DNA of 64,000 nucleotides from Atherix ibis (Eukaryota; Arthropoda; Insecta; Diptera; Athericidae): the NCBI GenBank assembly GCA_958298945.1, contig OY282610.1, positions 28,346,167-28,410,166 on the forward strand, written 5' to 3'. A model generated the notes under the pieces. The model searched no databases. It saw only the letters and a list, made by a program, of their open reading frames with translations, and was not told where the DNA came from. Below, piece after piece: positions 49,619-61,228 of this stretch. Each line of letters opens with the position of its first letter. The first letter of the stretch is position 1. The position numbers and the translations under genes were made by a program.

Positions 49619-52600
49619 TTACTCTTTGTATGTTGATTGACCCAAAAACGGTGCAATTATATCAACCATATTAGGATAGACTAGGTACTTATATACTTCA
49701 TCGCACAATTTATTTTCTATCACATTTGTAACAATACTCCAATCGAATGTATGGTCGCCAACAGCTGGTTTAGCTGATATCCATAGTCTTGGGGGACCAC
49801 GGAATCTATTTAATATTTAATTATATAATTTGAAGAGTAATTTTCAAATTTAAAATGAAACATATATTAAGTAAACAATACTACTTACGCTATCCATATT
49901 CTGTCCGATGGCGGCGGTGGGAAATTAATAACAACACGCGAGACAAAACCCTTAAGCTCAACACGTAATGTTATTTTTGTGCTCATATTTTCCATTGCAC
50001 GTTGTATATATGATATTTCAGTTGCCGATTGAAATAGATTTGATGCTGTTATACGATCAACAATACGCAAAAGACGTCTACTACCACCAGGTGTTCCATA
50101 AAATGATTGTGATCTAAAATGAAGAAGAAAAAAAACTTAATTGAAACGGAATTAAAAAAATAAACAACCACTACAAGAATCAATAAATATCAACAATAAA
50201 AATTTTTACATAACATAGAATTCTAATTTGGAAAAGTACGAATGCGTGATAAGTTTAAAAATTATAAGTATGAGAAAAATGAATTTATCATTTGATTGTT
50301 TTTTTAAATTATATTTATAATTTTAGTGTAATTACTCGGATGATGCATCAACAGCTGTTAAAGTTGGACTTTCCGAATCAGAACTGGATTCGCCACTACT
50401 CTCAGCATTGCTATCGTAAATTGCACCATTGGCTACAGGCGGTGTTATTGATTTGGAATTTCCCGAGACCGTAGTCGAAAATTTTCCGCCATCTGTTTGC
50501 GTTCCTGTTAAATTTCCAGTACTACCAGATGGCGCCGTAGTCGAAATGCTACTCAAATTAGTATTTGAGCTTACATTGGTTGTACTAGACGCTAGTCCCG
50601 ATGCGGTAGCTGATGTTCCTGATGACGATTGAGTTTGCTGTTGACGTTTTAAGCGCAATAAATTTAATTTAGTTGTTATTGTCATATGCATAAGGCCCTC
50701 ATAAGTAACATCGGCATCAATCCATGTCCCTCGTTCATTTAAAAGTGGCTGAGAGACACGATGTATTAACGGCGGTGTATCGCCTAGGTATACTTGCGCA
50801 ATTACAACGTCTTCCATAAAGCTTGGAAGCTTTTTTTATAAAAAAAAATACGAGATAAAAATTATTTTTTCTTTAGTTGTTTATTTTTTAAAATAATCAA
50901 CAACAACAAAAACCAAATATTTTATAAAAGATTCACAAACAAACACCTACACGAATTGCACTGAGTTTTTTTTGTAGAAACTCCTGAATTTTCTCTAAAA
51001 GAACGCTATCATTTAAGCAACTGTAGAGTATTCGTCCAATAAGCACATTAGCCCAAACAACACTACCAGATGGCCCTAAATATAATGATTGATCAATTCC
51101 TTTCCACAATTCATCTTCCTGTTTTTTTTGTCGACGATTCTATATATGAAACCATGAAAAATTCAAAATTTTAATTATATTAATTAAAACATATGAAAAG
51201 TTGAATTTTTTTTCTTTAGTAACTTAGCAAATACAATTAAAGCTTAAATAAAAAATATATTGAGCCTTTTTAAATGAAATGCAAAAATTTTGTACATTAA
51301 ATAGAAAAACATCAAGTTTATGAATAAATGTATATTTATGTATTAAAAATGTAATACGGTTTTGATTTGTTATTTCTTTAAAATTTAATACAAATAAATA
51401 AAGAAAACATTCAAAGTTTATAAAAGTTTCACTAAAGATAATGAGATAAACAATGTTGAGTTTTACAGCAAAGAAAAACATATATTTACAAATTTCTTCA
51501 AGAATTATAAAATTTATTGTACTATAATATAAATAGGAATAAATAAACTACAGCTGTTTTAAACATAAACACAAATAATAATTAAAAAAATGAAATGAAC
51601 AAATAATAACATACTCGTTTAGGAATATCTGTAGGCGAGGGAGAGCTTTTGCTGCCTGGAAAGCTATATAGTGTGCATGCCTTCTAAAAATATTCAACAA
51701 AATAAAGGGGAACAAATTATAGTAAAAGAATAATTTTTTAATGTTGATTTATGTTGAAAAGTGTATAATATCGAAACGTAATTGTAACATGCCCACACAT
51801 ATATGAAAATAAATAAATTAAATATCATAATAAATAAACTTTGAAATCTCGCTATTAGCTTGATTTTTAATGAAATGAAAATTACGTGAAACTAAAGAAT
51901 TCTGTGATTTTTTCTTCATTTAAATAAAAATTTCAAATGCTACGAATACGTATGGACACATTACATTATTTCGATTTTATTAATGTTGTATGTAAATTTT
52001 TTTGGAAATAATTATCTAATATCTATAAATAATACACGATAATCTAAAAAAAAGAAAACAATAAATTTAGTTCTATAATAATCCAATCTAATTACTTTTA
52101 ACTGAACGATCCAAGTTTTTACTTTTACCTGATATTTAGACATAAATTTAATATAACTGATAGGGTTTCGTGCCGCACAAGGAGACATTAGAAGTCCTTC
52201 AAATGTACTATCATCTGAGGATTTACTGTCATTTTTTTCTAAAGAGCTCTGTTTTGAGTTATTTTCAATTGCGGCTGATGACGATTTATCATCACTTGTC
52301 GTTGTCCCTGTTATTGTGTTGTTAATTTCCTATTTGACAATGTGAATATTCGAATTTAATTATTCTACTTTAAATACATAGCCATGAGTAATGAATCAAT
52401 CGAACCTCAATTTCAGTGCAAGTTATTTTATTATTAATTTCCTCTTCAGATATAACAACAAAATCATATCGTTTAAGTTCTTGGTCATTTACAGTACCTA
52501 TACTAGCCGAATAAAAACGGCGATACCTAAAATTACACCAGTTATAAAAACGATTGTATGAAAAATCAATAAAAAAAAATAAAAATTCAATTTACCAATC

Positions 52601-55316
52601 TTCTTTTTCACGATCACAACGGGCAAATAAAAGTAGTCTTCTTTCGTCACCGCATGGGACATTCTCCTTGATGCTTCCATCTTCTGAATCTTGTAGCTTT
52701 TGAAGCTAATAAGATATAAAATGTTATGTGTTAATTGCAGAATGATTTAAATTAATTATGGCTTTATTTTTAAAAATATTACATCTGAATTAAGAATGGT
52801 TGCTCCGAAATCCATGTCATTTTGAAAATCATGCCGATCCTCGCAGGATTCGTTCGAACTTTGATGGGTTATGCCATTGCCACCATCATTCGTATTTGTC
52901 ACAACCGAAGGGTGCCCTTGTGAACTCTGTGATTGCACTAGCTGCTGTGTTGAATCTACCGTGGATATTAATTCGAACTTTTCTGAATTGGAAGTACGTT
53001 GATTTTCTTCTAACAAATTATTTTCATCTAACTTGGAGCTATCCAAATTCTTTATGATCAACTGAATAGGATATTTTCGACTGAAGTGTCTATTAATGAT
53101 AAATTAAAGTAAAAGATTATTCGTGATGATTCCGAAATAAATTTCGGAATTTTTTGATATATTTTTTTTAAATTACTGATTATTATTTTTTTTTTTAATT
53201 TCTGAATTTAGCTCACCTTTTTCTAGCTAATCCACGTGGACACATTTCAATTCGACAACCAAGCAAATTAAACGTTCTGGTATCGGTGAATGTTATATTA
53301 TTTCGATCGATTGGTTGCTCATTCCACATAGTTCTTTTGGAAACGCGTGTAGAAGTGCTCGATAATCGAAGAATTGATCCTACATATATTATTATTATTA
53401 TTATAATTTTTAAATTCATTATTTTGGCTGCTTTTGTTAGCACAATAATATTATTTACCATCAAGCCGAACATAGACAGAACGAGTCATCGATATATGAT
53501 AGTTTGCTGGATCATAATTATTGATTTCATTCATCCAACCCTAAAAATTGGATTTATTACAAAAATAAAAGATAAAAATTAATTGAATTTCTTACCGAAT
53601 AGGATTTGAGTGGTTTATGTTCTTCGACTGCTGGTATTTCACAAATCGGCATGTTACTATAATCTGGAATCTTAAATTTAGACTTTTCGGGCCCGTGACG
53701 AGAATCGTTTCGTTCCATAAATTGGACAAAATGATCGGTGATGAAACTGAATAATGATATGGTAAATAGACAAACAATGACACCGCAAAAGAACGACGGT
53801 ATCGGTAACAATAGTAAAAATATCATAAGAACGGATGTAATAACAATCGAACGATTCTGATACAACTTTTGGGCGAGTAGTTGCCAATCGGATTGTTTCG
53901 AATCGGTATTTTTTTGCTTCGTCGAACTTAGTGATGATTGCAAACTTGGCTGTATTATGTCGGCTTTCATTAGATCGACTGGATTTGGCAAGCTAGACGT
54001 TGGAGAATTGTCATCGCCATCTCGATTAGAACAGCCTTTCACCACTACCGGATATCGATCGCTAGCGTCTTGTGCATAATTTTCTGGCATGGAAGATGCC
54101 CCAAGACTACTAACATTGCCATCTGAAGCAAAACTAGCAAAATTTTCTCCAATACCCGCCGCCGAAGGTAAAAGCATACCTTCGATAACTTCAACTCCAG
54201 ACTCGATTTCAATATCTATTTTTGCTTTCGGAATTACTATAGCTTCATCCAGTTTCTTATCACCATGGGACGATTCAATAAATTTTTTCCGTTTTCGCAA
54301 AAAAGTTGAACGAATACCTGAAGATGAACTACTGCTTCCAGTGGCAAGCGCTATTTTTGGGATCTCTTCCTTTTTATCTTTATTGGCTATCGTCGGTTTG
54401 TTTGTTCTCGCACTTGACGCCGACTTTGGTCTCACAGTGCCTATATTCATGAATATTTCAGGATCAATATCCGAATCTGAATCGCTCAGATTACGAGCCG
54501 AATTCGTTTTATGTATTCCTGTAATTTTAGGATCACTTGGCAAGTCCAGCGACAGGTCATCGCTTATGGAACTGCTTACAGTCACATTATCAAAGTCTCC
54601 ATCATCAATCGTTTCCACTTTGCTTGCTTGGCTTGTCTTCGATGATTTGATATCCTCCATAGCCTGTGAAACTTTCCCCTTTATCAATTTCCATGTTCCT
54701 ACCGTATTTGTATCACTGCTCGATAAATTACTTATTATGCCTGAGCTTGGCGATGAAATACCCTCAATACTACCCGATCTAATAATGTCGAGTAAATAAA
54801 ATAAAATTTATACACAAATTAGATTCATTTTTTTTAAATTATTAAATTTTGTTGGCCATTTTTATTATTTTTCTATTTGATTTTTATTGGAACTTTATTA
54901 AATAATAATACCTTTTACGATTAAAAAAACCTCCATGCAAGAAATCCTTTCGCCAACTAAAATCTTCCGACTGTGAAAAATACAAAATATTTTTATTAGT
55001 TAAAATTGTTTTCTCATAAAAATATAAGGAATTAACCAATATATGATTTGGAAAGTAAATTTATATAAGACACACTCAAAATTCACACTTCTTGTAGGAC
55101 TCGATCCTTTTATACAAATGCGAACAGCGATCAAAACATAAAAATGTTCACTTTTTCCGATTTAAGGGTAATTTCTAGTTTTGAATTCTGTTCGGAATAC
55201 TGCCGTTTTGTTTGTTTGTTTGTAGTAGGTACCCCACGAACATACAATAGGTCAGGGCTCACTGATTCAGCACCACGAGCTTGACGGCTACATGGTTCGT
55301 CAGATGTTAATGCCAT
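49619..55316 (-). CDS. TEX2: TEX2-type SMP-domain lipid-transfer protein of ER contact sites
   Basis: TEX2 and its yeast relative Nvj2 are ER-anchored proteins whose SMP domain carries lipids at membrane contacts. The minus-strand exons are 55316-55152, 54970-54912, 54778-53596, 53540-53459, 53379-53217, 53089-52783, 52705-52596, 52526-52406, 52329-52129, 51683-51615, 51139-50951, 50829-50336, 50113-49889 and 49805-49619. All phases agree and the product is 1184 aa, near the human length. A disordered N terminus is followed by a hydrophobic hairpin (about 385-421, ILLLPIPSFFCG type), then a PH-like region with GWMNEINNYDPANYH (470-484), SVYVRLDG and FARCDREKEDWYRRF (junction 7/8). The SMP domain spans about 835-1160 (SVVWANVLIGRILY, EGLMHMTITTKLNLL, FPPPPSDRIW, FRGPPRLWISAKP). 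A Ser/Thr-rich insert of about 100 residues splits the SMP domain in exon 12. The start exon is the weakest part, since its GTGAAC donor is poor. Confidence 0.92.
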
Positions 55317-55419
55317 CCGTGGACGAATTAACAAAACTTAATTACTGTTTAGCACAACCAGTTTATATGATGTAACATTTAGTTCGATAGATATGAGAGT
55401 TTGGATTTTATTTTGTTAA

Positions 55420-56440
55420 TAAAATCTTAGAAGATTATAAAGAGGGCTTGCGTCAAGTAGCACTGACATAGGAGGAATCCCCCTAGCGAAAAAATCAAAG
55501 GTAAGGCGGCAATCGCTGAGGATATGTACAACTGTAAAGGTAACTCCGCAGTTTTCGCAGTTGGGCAATTAAAGGTTGTTAAATAGGAAGTCATGCGTAA
55601 GCGCAGTATAACTAATTCTAAACCTGACCAGTTTTCTTGCCCAGAACTTCGGATTGGTTTCTCAATATATGGGCCAAAAAGTGTGATTCCAGTGTTTTGA
55701 AAGAAAGGTATTGCTGGAAAGCCAGGTTTACTAGCCTGGATTCCCCCAATCACTACGTTTGCCACTTGGTAAAAAGCTGAGGCATGGTGGCTATGGCCGT
55801 AAATGTTGGTCGCTGAAGTGCCTATTTCCTAAAATACCCACATGACCTGGAACCTAACAAAGTCCAATTTTTAAAAAAAAAAGTAGCGAATATGGCCCAA
55901 CACGGGGTTGCCCCCAATATCCATAATGCCTTTGATTGCAGAGAGCGAATCAGTATAAATAATAATGTTTTCACACATTTTTCTCTGATGGACATTAAAG
56001 GTGACTGCCTAAACCAAAGTAAGACATAATAGGACGCTGCCCTGATTTTTTTTATGCGACCGTATGCCGCCTCACAGAAACGGTCGCCCACGCGTTAAGG
56101 TACATCAAAGGCCGGAAAAGGGTCCGCTTCATTTTTCCTGAAGCTGCTCAGTTTGGTCAATATACTCAGCACTGATTTCGCACACGTCTTCCAATCGTAA
56201 TATGGAGTGTTAGTGTAAAATGGTGAAAGGATCGTCCATAAGTAGGGTGCGGTTAGAATGGATTTGATAGTGGAAAAAAGAGAAGCATGTGATGGGTAGT
56301 TAAATTGTTGGCATTTTTTTATATAATCCACTATAAAAGTGCATCCCGTCTCATTTAACATAGCTCCAGCTGGCAAGGTCCGGTGAACGCCACTGGCCAA
56401 CCAGATGTAACGGTTTACTGCCGCCTGTAGCAGCTGGAAT
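55420..56440 (-). mobile_element. Non-LTR retrotransposon relic with RNase H and zinc-knuckle tail
   Basis: Minus-strand frames read in order: AAVNRYIWLASGVHRTLPAG (post-RT segment, near 56430-56370), DSLSAIKGIMDIG near 55950-55915 (RNase H active-site strand), VRFQVMWV near 55850, and near 55640-55500 RFRISYTALTHDFLFNN followed by CENCG and VVHILSDCR. This is the cysteine-rich tail of I-clade LINEs. Several frameshifts and stops break it and the reverse transcriptase core is absent. Its left edge lies about 100 bases upstream of the predicted TEX2 start codon, so it may lie in the TEX2 promoter or 5' untranslated region. Confidence 0.75.
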
Positions 56441-57289
56441 ACCCCAAAAAAAGGTCATTCTTAATATCGTTTCATATTTAATGTTTAGTGACCTTAAAAA
56501 CTGACTTAAGCAGAATATCTAAATAATAAACAAATCAGATGACGTTTGTTTACTTGAATGAGTCCAAGTTTATCGCAGAAAAAATTTTCTTAGAATAATG
56601 AGAACCAAACTCGACTAAGTTCTATTTCTAAAAATAAATGAATCATATTTTGGCAAATAATTTTTTTATTACAAAAGCCTGAATAATATTAAGATACCAA
56701 CCAAATGTACTACAATAAATAGTTCAATGCAAAATTAAACCGAAATTTTTATCAAATTTGTTGAAAAATAAACGGAAAAACTTTACATAAAAAAAGAGTA
56801 CGAATAATAATGAAAATAATACTAAACTAAATTATTCAGTAACCTAGTTTTTGTTTTTATGTATTTAAATTTAAAAAAAAGGTAAATGTATAACATATGT
56901 GTATGTGTAGATGATAAGAATTTACGAGTTGCTGGTTAATGTAGTCAGTCATTATTATGTAATTATTTGTTATCATATTCTTGGAAATGAATAATTTTAA
57001 TCGGCGTCAAAAAACTGCTTCACGTTGATTCCGGTTACATTGTTTCAAAGTTACACGTCGTTATGGGAATTTTTTTTTCTATTATTAATAAAATTTTGTC
57101 AAAAAAAATCGTTTTTATTGGAATTAAATTTTTATGTAATTTTAGCAGCCGTTTTTTTTTTAAATACCATCTTTGGTATTTATCAAAAAAGGATTGTTAA
57201 AATATAATATGAAAGCGATTATTTTGATTTTCGCAAAAATTATTGTGCTTTGACAGCTGTCAAACGTATATGGCATGTATAGTTTAATC
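56441..57289. other. AT-rich intergenic stretch
   Basis: No gene. Near the right end is a perfect 16-base palindrome, TTTGACAGCTGTCAAA (57249-57264), which contains an E-box core. Confidence 0.5.
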
Positions 57290-57660
57290 CGAAAACGATG
57301 TCATAAAAATGTAAAAACCGAATTCTGCCGGAACCACGTTTCGAAGAAAATTTTCTTCAGCGATGAGGGCTTCGAAAACCCACAAGTAATTTAAGGTGTC
57401 AATGGCCCTTATTTATTTGAAAATTAAGAAGACCAGACTTTATCTTTTTTTATTATATGATAATTGATTTTTTTTAACCTGAAGACCAGACAAGTTATAT
57501 GATAATTGATTTTTTTTAACCTGAATTTAAAGTTTTTAATGTGGTTTCAACAAAACGGTGCATGACAAATTTAGGATTTGTGATCCAAAAAAGTTCCCAG
57601 CACATGTACTTTCGAGATTGAGTGAGGCCTATATTCTTGTAGAGCTATAAAAAATATCTT
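57290..57660 (+). mobile_element. Tc1/mariner-superfamily relic, family A copy 6 (internally deleted)
   Basis: Reads KKIFFSDEGFENPQVI near 57345-57395 (first catalytic aspartate), NGPYLFEN near 57405-57425, then MWFQQNGA near 57540-57565 (second catalytic site, N for D). A duplicated segment of about 40 bp (TATATGATAATTGATTTTTT, at about 57455 and 57497) lies between. Stops and deletions are frequent. Confidence 0.6.
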
Positions 57661-57679
57661 TTTTTTTTAGCATTACAAA

Positions 57680-57800
57680 CGTAAATGCTATACGTCACGG
57701 TCAGGAAGATTTGAATATTATTTATAATTGGTGTCTTTCTAATGGACTCTTACTGAACCTGGAAAAGTGCAAAATAATGACATTTTTCTAGAAAGTCTCG
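57680..57800 (+). mobile_element. Non-LTR reverse transcriptase fragment
   Basis: A single-frame stretch reads RHGQEDLNIIYNWCLSNG and then LLLNLEKCKIMTF, the helix and strand that follow the YADD box in Jockey/CR1-type LINEs. It is only about 40 codons long, with nothing recognisable on either side. Confidence 0.6.
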
Positions 57801-58179
57801 CTCCTGGACTAAAGTGCCCCAAACTTCACACAAGAAGTAATTTTGTTAGAAAACAGAGGTTTATATTTAAAAATTGTAAGCAACAATTTCTTATTATAAT
57901 ATAATCCCAAAAGAATATTTTCTTCACAATTTTTATAAACAAATAAAGAAAAATAATATTATACTTTCTCAAAATTAGAATAATTAAATTAAAATAAAAC
58001 AAAAAATATTTCTTTCTTAATCTATAAATAATAAATGTGCTACGTTAATCAGATGTAAATTTATGCTCTAGAAAATAAATTTAAATGAAATATACTTTTT
58101 AATACCAATTTTACTAAAATTTTATTGCATTGAATTTCGTAAACCTTGTCATTAATTTTAAAAATTATTGGCGGTAAAC
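57801..58179. other. AT-rich stretch
   Basis: No feature seen. Confidence 0.5.
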
Positions 58180-58610
58180 ACAATCTTTTGTATAGCCTCA
58201 CAAGATAAAGTCAAACGACTTCAAATCGTACGATCTTGAAGACTCATTGACATCACCAAATTTCGTTGTCAATAAAGCCAAAATTTCTTCATGTTGTGTA
58301 GCATGTGCCTTTTTTTATTAAAATCACATACGCTTCACACTAAAATCTTTAAGTTCAGGCCAAAAGAAGTCGGTTATTTAACGACCACAGTTCTCAGAGT
58401 TGACAGCAACGGTCACAATGACACTTTCAGATCAAAATACTAACTGACACCTTCCGATTTTTGTGTATATAATAGCTTGTTTAAAGTCATTCGTGAGTTT
58501 ATAGCGCCTCATAAGTGTTATGTATCCACCGAGCGAGAAATAAACCTCATTGTTGAAAAAAATTTTCTTTCAAAAAGCAGAATCCAAAAAAAAACAGCGT
58601 ATCGTTGTCG
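58180..58610 (-). mobile_element. Tc1/mariner-superfamily relic, family A copy 7 (minus strand)
   Basis: On the minus strand the codons read KKIFFNNEVYFSLGGYI near 58565-58510 (first catalytic region, N for D), then VTVAVNSENCGR, ITDFFWPELKDFSVKRM near 58360-58315, LALLTTKFGDVNESSRSYDL near 58285-58220 and the WGY-like end near 58190. This is the same motif order as in copies 2 and 3. Stops are present and the N-terminal domain is not seen. Confidence 0.6.
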
Positions 58611-59136
58611 CATTTTATAATCAATCAATAATATTAAATGCCAAACCATAGTCTATATAAATATTATATAAAATACTTAAAAACCGAGCCGTAATTTTCC
58701 AACCATAAAATGGGAAATTCTTTATAATTTATTATTTTAGAAAAAAAAAAACAATAATTAAAGATTATTACATGTGATTGAGAAAAAAAATTAAATTTTT
58801 TCTTATGGTTTTTTTTCAAAATATTTTTTTTTGAGGATATTTTTGTTTATGAAGCTATGCACAATATTGTGTGTAAAAAAATATTTTTTCTGTACATATT
58901 GTATATAATATAAAAAAAATAAACAAAAAAGCTGAAAAATTCTACAAAAAAAAACATTGGCGACATATTATTGACAAAAATTAAGGGTAATAATCAACAA
59001 TAAAATGGCATATGACAACACTATTAATAAAACAATATTTTTAAAAAATTAATATAAAAATAAAATAGAGGAAATAACAAAAAAAAAACCACAAAATACA
59101 AAAATTTGCGATGGTATACACTGTAGCGCATCGATA
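58611..59136. other. AT-rich stretch
   Basis: Long A and T runs. No gene or recognisable element. Confidence 0.5.
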
Positions 59137-59537
59137 CACTGTGCTCAAAGGAACAGAATAATTATAATAACTTTTTTTTTATAAAATCGAGTTGTCTGAG
59201 AAGTGAACGAAATAGTTTACGTTAGATTGTTAGTTATAATTTTTAGTTGCTTGGCTGGAATTGTAATTGTTGCTGCTGAATTGGACTCAGTCGTACTTGT
59301 TTAGTTGAAAATGGAGAACTTTTAGTTGCTTAAGGTAATTGTTAAATGGCAACTACAAGCTCACCATTTTCATCTAGACAAGTACGGCTGCCTCCAAAAC
59401 ATCAGCAACGGTTCCAGTTCCAGTGAAGCAATAAAATTATTTACAGCAGATTTAACGGAATATGTTTTTAATGTGCAACAGTACTCAGCGACTGACTTAA
59501 CCAATAACAAAAAAATAACGTTTCTTTGAGCACAGTG
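59137..59537. mobile_element. 401-bp fold-back MITE with TA target duplication
   Basis: The terminal repeats CACTGTGCTCAAAGGAAC (from 59137) and, inverted, CACTGTGCTCAAAGAAAC (from 59537) are flanked by TA on both sides (59135-59136 and 59538-59539). The two halves are imperfect reverse complements over most of their length; for example GTCGTACTTGTTTAGTTGAA pairs with the complement of the TAGACAAGTACGGCTG region, and GTTGCTGCTGA pairs with the segment around CATCAGCAACGG. It has no coding capacity. TA duplication and the CACTG ends suggest mobilisation by a Tc1/mariner-type transposase. The intact mariner nearby has different ends. Confidence 0.75.
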
Positions 59538-59597
59538 TATCGATACTATCCCCAGTACACACTAGTAGCCATCGATCCACTGCCGTTGCCACATATA

Positions 59598-60878
59598 CGA
59601 GGGTCGTTCAATAAGTCCTTAGAAAATACAAGAAATTGTGCTCGTAGTGTCGGTAAAGAAGTAGCATTATCGACAGGAAAGCTGTCAAAATTTCAGCTCG
59701 ATCCATAGCGTAGGCCAATTTCTATCGTCGATTAAAGTTAACGACATTTATTTGTGCATAACAATGGAAAAAAGCGAGTTTAGGGCTGTCATCAAACATC
59801 TCCATTTGAAAGGCTTAAGCCCGAAAGAAATCAAGGCCGAGTTGGATGCAGTTCATGGCACATCTGCACCTGTGTTTGCGACGGTTTACAATTGGGTGAA
59901 TGAATTTAAACATGGCCGTTCATCCACAAAAGATGAACATCGTTCAGGACGCCCAGTTGAGGTGTCTACTCATGAAATCATCGACAAAATCCACGATCTG
60001 ATTTTGTACGATCGGCGAATTAAAGTGCGCGAATTAGTTGAGGCCACGGGCATATCACAAGGTACAGTCGCTTCAATTTTGCATGAAAAATTGTCTGTGA
60101 AAAAAATTTCGGCAAGATGGGTGCCGCGTTTGCTCTCAGAGGAGAATAAGCGCAATCGTGTAGTGGACTCTGAGGCTATGTTGGCCCTCTTTCATCGCAA
60201 TCCTGCCGAATTCCTTCGTCGATATGTCACTGTGGACAAAACCTGGATACACTACTACACTCCAGAAATGAAGAGACAGTCATCACAGTGGATTTTCAAG
60301 GATGAACGGGCTCCGAAGAAGGCAAAAACTGTGCCATCGGCCGGCAAGGTGATGGCCACGGTCTTTTGGGATTCGCAGGGCATCATTTTTATCGACTACT
60401 TGGAAAAAGGAAAAACAATAACAGGAGCGTATTACGCATCGTTATTGCAATGGTTGAGCGAGGAAATCAAAGAGAAACGCCCCCATCTGAAGAAGAAAAA
60501 AATCCTCTTGCATCAGGACAATGCGCGTGTGCACACCTGCGCTGTTTACATGGCCAAAATTGTGGAATTGAGAATGGAATTGTTGCAGCATCCCGCTTAT
60601 TCACCAGATTTGGCCCCGAGTGACTATTTTCTTTTCCCCAATCTGAAGAAATGGCTTGGCGGACGACGGTTCACTTCCAACGAGAACGTCATTGCTCAAA
60701 CGGATGAGTATTTTGCAGAACTTCCGAAATCCTATTTTTTGGACGGGATAAAAATTTTGGAAAAACGGTTGGAAAAGTGTATAGAGCTAAAAGGAGATTA
60801 TGTTGAAAAATAAAATTTTTTTTTTTAAAAAAACAGTTTTTTTCCATCTTTTTCTAAGGACTTATTGAACGACCCTCG
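59598..60878 (+). mobile_element. Apparently intact mariner transposon
   Basis: 1281 bp. The inverted terminal repeats start CGAGGGTCGTTCAATAAGTC and match for 29 bases at both ends. TA duplications lie at 59596-59597 and 60879-60880. An uninterrupted transposase fills the centre, with 166 bases of 5' and 65 bases of 3' non-coding sequence, a normal mariner layout. It is the only mariner in the window without visible damage. Decayed relatives of the same broad type lie at 16369-17439 and 61229-62172. Confidence 0.93.
59764..60813 (+). CDS. Mariner transposase, apparently complete (D,D34D)
   Basis: 349 aa, the usual mariner size. I chose ATG 59764 (MEKSEFRAVIKHLHLKG); the in-frame codons before it lack an ATG. 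The N-terminal paired helix-turn-helix DNA-binding region spans about 1-110 (ELDAVHGTSAPVFATVYNWV, SGRPVEV, REVLVEATG-like ISQGTVASIL). WVPRLLSEENKR precedes the catalytic core. Catalytic residues are the D of TVDKTWIHYYTPEMK (where many mariners have TxDET), the D of HQDNARVH and the D of YSPDLAPSDYFLF. The last two are separated by 34 residues, as in D,D34D. The C terminus ends ELKGDYVEK. It should cut and paste the surrounding element at TA sites. The K after the first D is a variant I cannot judge. Confidence 0.95.
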   Translation: MEKSEFRAVIKHLHLKGLSPKEIKAELDAVHGTSAPVFATVYNWVNEFKHGRSSTKDEHRSGRPVEVSTHEIIDKIHDLILYDRRIKVRELVEATGISQGTVASILHEKLSVKKISARWVPRLLSEENKRNRVVDSEAMLALFHRNPAEFLRRYVTVDKTWIHYYTPEMKRQSSQWIFKDERAPKKAKTVPSAGKVMATVFWDSQGIIFIDYLEKGKTITGAYYASLLQWLSEEIKEKRPHLKKKKILLHQDNARVHTCAVYMAKIVELRMELLQHPAYSPDLAPSDYFLFPNLKKWLGGRRFTSNENVIAQTDEYFAELPKSYFLDGIKILEKRLEKCIELKGDYVEK

Positions 60879-60880
60879 TA

Positions 60881-61228
60881 CATACAATATATACATGCAT
60901 ATTCACATAAATATGAGGAAATGTCAATTCCAGTCGCTGTCAAACTTTTCTCCATTCTGTCATTTCTCAATCTGTCAGCTATTTTGGTATTTTACGCTTT
61001 ATTTCTTTTTATGGCAAGCGCTTTTTTATTTGTTGTATCTATTGTATTACAACTTTCTAAATTATATTATAAGTAAACTAACAAAAAACCAACTCTACTC
61101 AAAATTATTACTCCACTTAATCCATTTCATCTTTAAATTATTTGTTTTATCAAATATTATAAATAGTAGTTAATTTAGATCCGTATTCTTCCTCTTTTAA
61201 TTATAATAACAATTTTTATTAATAGTAA
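60881..61228. other. AT-rich stretch between mariners
   Basis: No gene or element recognised. An open frame at 60865-61173 is of low complexity. Confidence 0.5.

Noticed and set aside
50429..50632. 67-codon plus-strand open frame
   Set aside because: Antisense shadow of TEX2 exon 12.
54089..54799. 236-codon open frame on the plus strand
   Set aside because: It lies antisense to TEX2 exon 3 over its whole coding part; the minus-strand frame has splice sites, phase agreement and family motifs.
59326..59529. 67-codon plus-strand open frame
   Set aside because: It lies within the right arm of the fold-back MITE and has no family resemblance.
59752..59763. Upstream extension of the intact mariner transposase
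   Set aside because: The extra codons begin with TTG; the first ATG in frame is at 59764 and gives the normal mariner N terminus.
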